Source: Fragum whitleyi (lineage: Eukaryota > Mollusca > Bivalvia > Cardiida > Cardiidae). From it: 64,000 bases of DNA. The stretch is taken from assembly GCA_948146395.1 (NCBI GenBank), contig OX411543.1, positions 74,474,581 to 74,538,580 of the forward strand, written 5' to 3'. Positions 23,701 to 35,000 of the stretch are shown here, in pieces (positions within the stretch are counted from its first letter, which is position 1; each line of letters begins with the position of its first letter). Both the position numbers and the translations under genes were made by a program. Under the pieces are notes generated by a model. That model was not told where the DNA came from. It did not search any database and saw only the letters and a list, made by a program, of their open reading frames with translations.

Positions 23701-24966
23701 TGTCTCCAACCAATGGGTATCTAAGCCCTAACTGGGTTGTGTAGCTGGAGGATGTAATGGTAGTTTCAGGGGTTCTTTTTTATGCATTAGAGAAGGGTTC
23801 GGGGTCCCTAATTTTGGGAAAAATGTGTCATATAAATTTTAGCTTGACTACTGAAAACTAAAGAGAAAATTCAAAGAAACACAAAGTAAATAGATTTAAG
23901 AGGAAGTTTAAAGGCATTGATCTTTAACATAAAAGAGTCCAATAGTCCTTATAAAGATCTGAATATTTTTATGAGGATGAAAATGCAACTTACGGGGAAA
24001 TGTTCCCAAAGGGGAAGGGGCAATATTTTTGCCCCACTTTCTTAGTAAAAAAGGGCTTGAGTATTGATGTAACTAAAGCCAGAAATCAAAGGTTAGGTAC
24101 TTCAGCCAATTCAATATGATATGACTTAAGTTCAGTTTTAACTGGTGTTGAATACCATTCAAAGATGCATACTGATTATGTCCTGTCAAGAAAATGGGAC
24201 CATGGGAATTAATATTTAAGGAATGGATCCAGAATAGGTAAATGAGAAGGCATTCTCAATGCAGAGACCTAGTTATTTGCAAAAAATATCTGCCCCCATT
24301 AGTCAGATTGCACAGTTTGGCCTGGTTTGACACTTTTCTCATAACCAAGTGGGTTCCTTTTGTGATGGGTCATAATAATTTCATTTGCCAGGATCCAGAG
24401 ACCAGTGCACTACAGCACCATTTAGAACATTTGTTGGAACGGGCCTATCAGATGCAGGACACATATGAGAGACAAGTGGAAAAACGAGCAGACATTATGG
24501 TGTTTGACACGGCACTTGCTGCCTTTACAGAGACAGACAATCTAATAAAGTCTCGATCAATGAGTATCGGATCCTCAAGTGACGTGGACTCATTTGTTTC
24601 TGCAACAGATGTAAGTTGTTTTGATAGATATACTGTATTTCCTCTAATAAAAGGACCCTCCTTAATAGTAGCACCCCTACATTTTTATGCCCCCGTATCG
24701 AAAGATCGGGCGCATATTGTTTTTACCATTGTCCTTCTGTCTGTCCGTCCGTCCATCTGTCTGTCTGTCTATCTGTAAAAGTTAACAAAAAACTTAACAT
24801 TGCCAATATCTTCAAGCCTATTCAAGATACAAGGCTCATATATGGCATGATGATAGATCTCAATGATCCACATCTGCTGATACCAAAGTCAAGGTCAAGT
24901 GACAAGGTCAAGGTTATCTGTCAAGGTTATCTGTCAAGGTCAACATTTAAAAAAAAAATGCTGTTA

Positions 24967-25000
<34 letters not shown>

Positions 25001-25971
25001 ACTTAGAAAACCCACTTCAAGTGCCTTAATTTAAGGAACTTTTTTGAGACTTTTACTCCAATTTGAGATGAATTTCCTCTAAACAATCATTTATAAATAT
25101 CTAAATAATTCCTCAAAATAAAGGGAAATGAGCTTTAAAGACATCAATTTCAATGAATCTTTAATCAGAAAATGCATACTTAAATAAAAGCTCCAGGACC
25201 ATGGTATGTATGTTCAAAGAAGATTATTTCAATTTTAGTTAGGCATATCTTACAATGATAGTAAACACTGGAATCGTCTGGTCTTTATAATTCTAATGAG
25301 TACCAACAATATAGAGTTTCAATAAGAAATAATGATTTTAGAAATTATCTGTACTTATCTGTACATGTCACAAAATGACAGGAGTCCACAATATTTCATT
25401 CTAATTGCAATCCATTTAAAAAATGAATTTGATTGATTTGAATGGCATCACATGAGGATATCCGTTTTAAAATTCTTAGCCGCCATACACAGTGAGCCAA
25501 TGAAAATCAAAGGTAACTCTCTCAACCACTCTTGTTTGTGCCAAGATGCAGAAATACTTGGCAGATATGAATTTTTTGGCTTGAGAACAAACTCAAGGTA
25601 AAGTGATCACATTGGTGTCGTTGGCGTTAAAATGATAGTACTTCTAAGATGTTCCTTAAGCAGTTTGTTAAGTTTCAATTATTTTCAAAGCCCAAAGCCA
25701 AGAGTATTATAAATCTTTATGCCTTTGCATTGAAAGATATGGGGTAATGATTTTACCGTAGTTCATCTGTCTGTCTATCTGTCTGTTTGTCTGTCTGTTT
25801 GCAATAATTAACTAAAAAAACTAAGCATTGGAAATTCATGAGACAATGCTCATAATTGATATTATGATAAATCTCAATAATGCTCATCTACAGATATCAA
25901 GGTCAAGGTCATGTGACATGATCAAGGTCATCTGTCAAGGGCAAAGTTTAAAGAGAAATAAGATTGTTTTT

Positions 25972-26003
<32 letters not shown>

Positions 26004-29000
26004 AATTTTAGCTGGCAGATCTATAAGAACTGGATACACATGGGGATATTTTGATTAAATAATTTCATTTTCGCTATAATGTGTCCATGAATAAAGTCTG
26101 GTGGAGGAGGAGTTATATGCAGAAGGTAAAGTCCGAGGGCGGAGCCCGAGGATTTTGCTTTGCATATTACCCCTCCCCCATCAGCCTTCATTCATCAACA
26201 CATCATAATGAAAATGAAATTATATCCATTATAACACTATCACAATTCTTGAATTAGTTTGTTTTGCCCTTTTCTGTGTGTAAAATAGTATTAAAACATT
26301 TTCTGATTGTAAAATTTATGTAAAAGTAATGATTTGATGTTGGGAGAATTTCACAGAAAGCGAAGTGCATCATTTAGCACATTAGTTATATGATGTCAAA
26401 AGAATAAACATTTGTGCTTAAGATAACGTTGAGTTAACAATGGGCACAGCTATTTGTGTAGTTAAAACACATGACATACAAATTTTATTGCAAATAAAGT
26501 TCTATGAAATTTCTACTTATTTTGTATATACATTTCATGCTTTCATGTAATAGTCTTAATTTTAGCTTGCAGATCTGTCTGACTTGGATACACATAGAGA
26601 TATGTTTCAGCATTTAGTCCTGTATGAGGCTGGATTGATGGAGCTCAAACATGGGACTGTATCTTGTAGGACCCTCAGGTAAACAGCTTCAGACAGTCAA
26701 CATTTGGAGAAAAAAATGGTCACCTTTTTAGCTCACCTGAGCACGAAGTGCTCAAGGGAGCCATTGTGATCTATCAATGTCCGGTGTCCAGCTGTCCATC
26801 TGTCTGTCACGGCGTCAACATTTTCTTTAAACGACATCTCCTCCTAAACTACTGAGTCGAAATCAACCAAACTTGGCAGAAACATTCCTTGGGTGGTCCC
26901 TTGTAAAAATTGCTAAAATAGGAAGGATCTGGGAAGAGGGGCCTTAATGAGGATTTTCTTGTTTTCACTTTAGAAGCCACAAATATGGTCAAAATGTTTG
27001 CCAGGTCACAAGAATGAACTCTGTTGAAAATGGGAAGGTTGATGCCATATCCCAGGAAAAGGAGTCTTAATGATAATTTACTTGAAATATAAGGTGAGTG
27101 ATTGAGGGCCCTCAGGGTCCTCTTGTTGTACCACCCACCTATGAAGTAGAGGGGGTATATTGGTTTTCACCTCATCTGTCTGTTTGTCTATCTGTCCATC
27201 CATCCATTTGTTTTTAGCTCCACTGGCTGAAAGCCACTGGGGCTATTGTCATGGCGTGTCCGTCGTGCCTCCGTCCGTGCGTCAGTGCGTCCGTTCGTCC
27301 AGTCGTAAACTTTTTCTTTAAAAATCTTCTCCTCAGAAACTACTGGAAGAATTTCAACCAAACTTCACAGGAATGATCCTTGGGTGACCCTCTTTCAAAG
27401 TTGTTCAAGAAATTTTGATCCAATGAAAAACATGGATTTTATGGTCGTGGCTAATTTCCAAATATGGTAAAAAGTGAGTTTTCTCAGATTCTAATAGATG
27501 GATACCAATGAAATTTCACATGAATGATTCTTGTGTGACCCTTTCTCATTCTACAAAAAATTATTGTGATCGGTTGAAAAATATGTATTTTATGGGCGGA
27601 GGTCATTTCTCTATATGTTACGAGGGTTGATCCAAAAGTTCGTATAATGAGGTTACAAATCTACAGAAAAGCTTACTGTCAAAATAAAAATTATACAGCC
27701 TTTTAATACATTATCTGTGTGAAATACATGCAAAATTGTTTATGCTTACATTCAATAGCGGCTGTTAAGGGTATAAATCAAGACAGAGCTCCTGCATGTA
27801 GGCGGGGGAACAAGAACATCAAATGCGACGTAATTATTAACACTCTTCTACATAGCCTCTGCTAATTCAACGAAGCATGGCCCTCTTTTAATATCCAGAA
27901 TAGCTTTACGAAAAATTCTCCTCTGCACATTTTTATCATTTTTCTAAAATATCTGAATTGTTTCGGTTGGTGAATAACATAGATCACAAGAAAAAAACTC
28001 GAAAAATAAACGGCATCCATATTTTGGTTTTGACGTCTTGTCATTTTTTCTCGAATAGTCTGTGTTATTGAAATAGTCTGTGTCCGTAAAAGTCTCCCAA
28101 CAAGCTTTAAAAAATAATCAATAATTTTCTATTAACCGCTTGTTTAATCTAGCCAAGGATTTTCAACTACAGTTTCAGAAAACTTACAGAAAACTTGATT
28201 TATTTAACAGATTTTCAATATTTTTCACGCTCCCCCGCCTAAGCATACATGTGTTACTATGGTAACGCATTTGTAGGTCGCTAAAGAAAATTCTGCAAAA
28301 ATAATACTATTCATGAACTCCGCAGTTACTAAACTGCATATTCACCAAATTATAAACTGAAAAAGCCCGAAATGCGAAAGTTATTAGTCCATTTTACGAA
28401 CTTCTGGATCATCCCTCGTATATAATGGAAACTTTGAAAATCATTTTCTCAGAATGTAGTCAATGGATATCAACCAAATTTCACTGGAATTATCCTTGAG
28501 TGACCCTTTATCAGTCTACAAAAAATTATAGTGATCGGATGAAAAATATGTATTTTATGGGCGGTGGTCATTTCTCTATATGTTATATAGTGGAAACTTT
28601 GAAAATCATTTTCTCAGAATGTAACTGATGGATATCAATCAATCTTTTTAGCTTTTAGGTGAGCTATTGTGATCGTAAAATGTCCGTCGTCTGTCGTCAG
28701 TCGTGCGTCAACCGCCATCCACAATTTCTTTAAACATCTTCTCCTCCTAAACCAGTGGGCCAATCTTGATGAAACTTGGCAGGGATGTTCCTTGGGTCAA
28801 GCTCTACCAAAGTTGTTCAAATAATTGAAATCCACCCTAAACTTTCCTTTTACCCTTAACAAAAAGGGTGAAAATATGAAAATCTTTAAAATCTTCTTCT
28901 CTGAAACCAGATGGCAGACAGCTTTCATACTTGGTATGTAGCATCATCTAGTGGACCTCTACCAAGTTTGTTCATATCAAGACCCTTGGGTCATATTTGG

Positions 29001-32000
29001 GCTTTGCCCGGGCCCAACCCTTTTATACGCCGCCGGAGGCGGACGTATATTGGCGTCATCTTCTCCGTCTGTCCGTCCATCCGTACGTCCGTACGTCCTT
29101 CCACTTTTCTTGTCAACGCAACTCCTCCTAAACTTCTGGCTGGGTCTTCTTGACACTTGGTCAATGTTATCACCTCAATTGGTAGATGTGCATGAAGGAA
29201 GGATTTTACGGTTCGTTGATTTTTGCCTGAGTTATGCCCCTTGATAACTTAGTCTCTGGGTCCACTTTTCTTGTCAACGCAACTCCCCCTAAGTGTCTGG
29301 CTGGATCTTCTTGAAACTTGGTCAATGTTATCACCTCAATTGGTAGATGTGCATGAAGGAATGATTTTATGGTTCATTCATTTTTGCCTGAGTTATGCCC
29401 CTTAAAAACTTAGTCTCTGGGTCCACTTTTCTTGTCTACGCAACTCCTCCTAAGTTTCTGGCTGGATCTTCTTGAAACTTTGTAAATGTTATCACCTCAA
29501 TTGTTAGATGTGCATGAAGAAAGGACTTTATGGTTCGTTGATTTTTTCCTGAGTTATGCCCCTTATAAACTTATTCTCTGGGGCTTATTGCCTCAGTTAT
29601 GCCCCCTTAAAATTTAGTCTCTGGGGCTTATTGAAATTGCAGCCTCGTGAATGCAACTCTTCCAAAGTTTCTGGCTTGATCTAAATGAAACTTGGTGGAT
29701 GTTTTAACCGAAATTGGTAGATGAGCATTTAGTAAGGATTTTATGGTTCATTAATTTTACTCTAAATTATGCCCCCTTAAAACTTAGTATCTAGGGCTTA
29801 TTGAAATTGCAGCCTTTTGAACACAACTCCTCCTTACTTTTTATCTTTATTTAAATGAAAATTGGTCAATGTCATCACCATAATTTGTAGATGTACATGG
29901 ATCAAGGATTTTATGGCTCATTTATTTCCCTGAATTATGCCCCCTTAAAACTTAGTGCCTGGGGCTTATTGAAATTGCAGCCTTGTGAAGGCAACTCCTC
30001 CTAACTTTTTGTCTTGATTTAAATGAAACTTGGTCATTTTTAATTTGGTTCTGTCAAAAAAAATAGTGTCTACAATTATTTTCGTGAAACAGCAGCAAAT
30101 TGGCGGCGTATTGTGACGATGGCACTCTTGTTACATAGAATCAAAGAGCGAAAATCTTTAAAAATCCTCTTCTCTGAAACCAGGTGGCAGACAGCTTTCA
30201 TATTTGGTATGTAGCATCATCTAGTGGACCTCCACCAAGTTTGTTCATATCAAGACCCTTGGGTCATATTTGGGCTTTGCCCGGGCCCAACCCTTTTTAC
30301 ATAGAATCAAAGAGCGAAAATCTTTAAAAATCTTCTTCTCTGAAACCAGATGGCAGAAAGCTTTCATTTTTGGTATGTAGCATCATCTAGTGGGTCTCTA
30401 CCAAGTTTGTTCATATCAAGACCCTTGGGTCATATTTGGGCTTTGCACAGGTACATCCCTTTATCTCTTATGAGCACGAAGGGTAAAAAAATGAAAATCT
30501 TCAAAAATCTTCTTTTATGAAACCAGAAGGCAGACAGCTTTCATTTTTATACGCCGCCGGAGGCGGACGTATATTGGCGTCATCTTCTCCGTCTGTCCGT
30601 CCGTCCGTCCATCCGTCCATCCATCCGTCCGTCCGTACGTCCGTCCACTTTTCTTGTCAACGCAACTCCTCCTAAACTTCTGGCTGGATCTTCTTGAAAC
30701 TTGGTCAATATTATCACCTCAATTGGTAGATGTGCATGAAGGAAGGATTTTACGGTTCGTTGATTTTTGCCTGAGTTATGCCCCTTGATAACTTAGTCTC
30801 TGGGTCCACTTTTCTTGTCAACGCAACTCCTCCTAAGTTTCTGGCTGGATCTTCTTGAAACTTGGTCAATGTTATCACCTCAATTGGTATATGTGCATAA
30901 AGGAAGGATTTTATGGTTCATTCATTTTTGCCTGAGTTATGCCCCTTGATAACTTAGTCTCTGGGTCCACTTTTCTTGTCAACGCAACTCCTAAGTTTCT
31001 GGCTGGATCTTCTTGAAACTTGGTCAATGTTATCACCTCAATTGGTATATGTGCATGAAGTTAGGATTTTATGGTTCGTTGATTTATGCCTGAGTTATGC
31101 CCCTTGATAACTTAGTCTCTGGGTCCACTTTTCTTGTCAACGCAACTCCTAAGTTTCTGGCTGGATCTTCTTGAAACTTGGTCAATGTTATCACCTCAAT
31201 TGGTATATGTGCATGAAGTTAGGATTTTATGGTTCGTTGATTTATGCCTGAGTTATGCCCCTTAAAATCTTAGTCTCTGGGGCTTATTGCCTCAGTTATG
31301 CCCCCTTAAAATTTAGTCTCTGGGGCTTATTGAAATTGCAGCCTTGTGAATGCAACTCTTCCTAAGTTTCTGGCTGGATCTAAATGAAACTTGGTGGATG
31401 TTATAACCGAAATTGGTAGATGAGCATGAAGTAAGAATTTTATAGTTCATCAATTTTACCCTAAATTGTGCCCCCTTAAAACTTAGTATCTAGGGCTTAT
31501 TGAAATTGCAGCCTTTTGAACACAACTCCTCCTTACTTTTTGTCTTTATTTAAATGAAACTTGGTAAATGTCATCACCATAATTTGTAGATGTACATGGA
31601 TCAAGGATTTTATGGCTCATTTATTTCCCTGAATTATGCCCCCTTAAAACTTAGTGCCTGGGGCTTATTGAAATTGCAGCCTTGTGAAGGCAACTCCTCC
31701 TAACTTTTTGTCTTGATTTAAATGAAACTTGGCCATTTTCAATTTGGTTCTGTCAAAAAAAATAGTGGCTACAATTATTTTTGTGAAACAGCAGCAAAGT
31801 GGCGGCGTATTTTGTGACGATGGCACTCTTGTTGGTATGTAGCATCATCTAGTGGACCTCTACAAAGTTTGTTCATATCAACACCCTAGGATCATATTTG
31901 GGCTCCACCTGGACGCAACCCTTTTTACATAGAATCAAAGAGCGAAAATCTTTTAAAATTTTCTTCAATCGAAACCAGAGAGCACATTTCTTTCATTTTT

Positions 32001-35000
32001 GGTATGTAGCATCATCTAGTGGGCCCCTTCCAAGTTTGTTCATATCAAGACCCTTGGGTCATATTTGGTCTCCACCCGGGCGCATCCCATTCAGCTCATC
32101 TGAGCACAATGGGTGAAAAAAGGAAAACTTTCAAAAATCTTCTTCTCCAAAACAAGAAGGCTGACAGCTTTCATGTGTAGTATGTAGCATCATCTTATGG
32201 GCCTCTTCCAAGTTTGTTCATATCAAGACCCTGGGGTCACATTTGGGGTCCACCCTGGTGCATCCCTTTTTACATAGAATCAAAGAGCAAAGTCTTGCTC
32301 TTCGCTGAAAACTTTCCATGGTATTGATTTTATGCAATTATCTTCTTTTTGACATCTGCCTATCCAATTAATGTGATGTCCCAGGGGTCAAAGAGACTCA
32401 GGTGAGCGATCTAGGACCATCTTGGTCCTCTTGTTTTGTATGACCTTTGGATGACTCATTATCATGCAGCCAAAAATTATTGTGATTGGATGAAAAATAT
32501 GTTTTCATGATTTTAAGTGACGCATGCATTGTGAGTCTCAGACTTTCAAATAAGTAGCCAGGACCCTCAAAACTATCTGATGTGAGTCCCAAAGACCCTC
32601 TGGGAATCAGCTTTAGAAAAGAATTGAAGACTGCTTAAAACAGTTTTCAATTCTTTCCTGAAGCTGAGCCCCCAAATAGTCAAAATATATTCTTTCTTTC
32701 TTTACTTTGAAACAAAGAATAGCTCTGAATTCATATAAAAATAATTTCTGCACATGAAAGAAATAGTCTATATCTGAAGCAGGGACCAAAAAGTTTGTGA
32801 AAGGACCCCTAAGATCCAAATTATTGAGTCCTTTGGACCCTGTTTTGATGGAATGAGACTAAACCCCTTTGTCTTTAATTGGCAGAGGTCATTTCTCTAT
32901 ATGTCATATAGTTGAAACTTTGAAAATCATTTCAATATCAGTAGAATCCAAAATATCTAAAAATCTATTCAAAACTTTTATTGCTTTACAAGAATTTCAA
33001 GCCTGTGGAGCGACTCAAGCCATTCATGGCTTTCTAGTTGTTTCTGGACACTCTAGAACAAAGTGACCTAGATTCATGAACCTTCATAGAACAATTGCCC
33101 ATGACCCTAGGAGGTGCCCTATTGTTTAGGGGTTGCCAAGGTCAAGGTCACTAGTGAACTTTGTCCAAAAACATTTATGTTACTGGAACAAAGTGCTAGG
33201 GGTTAGTGGTATTATTTGAGACAGATCTTACTGGCTTGAATTTCTTAAAATTTGTACCAACATAGAATTTTGTTAAGCTCACTTGGATTATGCCTAAAAT
33301 ATCTAGAAACTAAAGGTAATAAAAAAGTTAAATGAGTTTGTCACACAAGAAGAGAAAGATATCATGGCACTTGATATTTGAAATGTGAAAGAATGAGATT
33401 TCTTGAAATATAAGCTCAAGTACTAGAACAGAACAAGTGCAACTTCATTTGAGCCTGTACGTGACATTTCCAACAATTTGAAACGTGCAAACATTGAGTA
33501 GTGTTGACAGCCACATACTGTAAATATAATGTTACCTGATGACCTACAGATACTTTGAGATCTTATCTATCTACTAAATGCATAGTGAAGACTGGTGTGG
33601 ATGCACAGGCTAGTCAGAGTCTTTGCTTTGTGCATATTTGAAATTGTTGGAAAGCTTGCACACAGGCTCATTTGATATGATCAACAACATGCCTATACAA
33701 TAATTTTGAGCAGATCCTTAATGTAAAGTTATAGGAATAATCATCCTTTGTTAAAAAGAATCTGCTTAAATTGAAATGTTTTCATACTGATTGACATGCA
33801 AAAATAAGGATGTATGGCAAAGTTTTTAGAGGGTTCATTTTTTTTGAGTCTGTGTGTGACATTTATAACAATTTGAAGCATGCATGAGGCACATACAATG
33901 AGCAACTGTGACAGCCATAAGCCTTGGGACCGTTGATACTCAGGTCAGACTGTGAGAACATTTGAAATTGTTGGATATGTCTAGCTTATTTGAGCCTTCG
34001 TCATAGCGTAGTTGATAGCGCGTCAGACTGTCATTCTATGGGTCCCAGGTTTGATCCCTCATTGTGGCACTCATTCTTTCAGACTATTTGTCTCTGACTG
34101 AGTTGATGATCGTAGACCAATGTGAGATATCAGCTGGAGGCTAGGAAAGGATGTAATGGTTGTACTTGTGAGAGAAATACTAGGAATCCATTGTTAGGTT
34201 CTTCAGCTGCTGTTATATAACTGAAAATTGTTGAAAGCAGCGTAAAACTCCATTCATCAATCAATCAATCTAGCTCATTTGAATTACAGATCAGAGATGT
34301 GCCATTGTTTGTCTGATACAGAGTTCCTGGCTAAATTACATTGTATAAGACTAGCTTTAGAGGTAGGTTTAGAGTGGTTGAAAAATACAGAGCTACTCAG
34401 ATTTATCTAAGGTGAACAATTCAGGACCATGTTGTCTTTAAGTAGATAATTAACAAGAACATTAAAAAACGTAGAATAATGATATTATCTCAAAGGAAAA
34501 AGGAATTTTGAATTGAGAAAAAAAAGCATATGGTGAAAGTGAGCATAAAAAAGAGTAAGTTAACATTTTATGTAGGTTTCTAGATAGCTTGGATGGGCAA
34601 TAGAAATATATAAACATAAAACACGCATTGCGGGTGGTTACAGGCAAACATTAACAGACAAATTTAGGGTATTCATGGAAGAAAACAAGGACTTTAAACT
34701 CGGGTATTAAGCCATTTTCTGATGTCTGCAAATATTAGTGCCCTCAAAAACATGAATAGACCCTATATCGACATCCATTTTCCATGTATTCATTGAATGC
34801 CCACATGTTTATCATTTTTTGTCATTTACTGCTTCATACTCTATTTAAGTGGACAGGGACGTAAACTTTCCACTAGAAAATGTTATCTGTCAGACCAGGA
34901 CTGTCTGAACGTGCGGAATATGTTAACCCCACACAGACTTTTCATATTACATATACTTGCAAAGGTCAGTGATCGACACTAATGCCAGTCCTCAGGCCTG

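Larger units (their letters stand above)
28645..32435 (+). mobile_element. AGCTCACC-family Helentron-like element carrying two nested elements
   Basis: From TTTTTAGCTTTTAGGTGAGC to GGACCATCTTGGTCCTCTTG. The body is tandem modules (GGTATGTAGCATCATCTAGT, then CCAAGTTTGTTCATATCAAG) like those at 51656-53108. Two ACGCCGCCGG elements interrupt the modules. Confidence 0.75.
27212..33041 (+). mobile_element. AGCTCCACTGGC family element, heavily interrupted
   Basis: The 5' end is TTTTTAGCTCCACTGGCTGA with a GGCTGAAAGCCACTGG hairpin. The 3' end carries AGCCATTCATGGCTTTCTAG. Its repeated body (TCTCTATATGTTATATAGTG, TTTCTCAGAATGT) is cut by a mariner-like element (27621-28418) and by a nested AGCTCACC element (28645-32435). 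An inverted, less interrupted copy is at 39955-41164. Confidence 0.65.

Noticed and set aside
24242..24391. Upstream extension of mitoguardin exon 4
   Set aside because: The open frame continues 5' but a clear TTTGCCAG acceptor and family similarity start at 24392.
28911..29244. Overlapping open frames of 80-97 codons
   Set aside because: They arise from the body and hairpin of Helentron-like repeats, and the same translations recur in every copy.
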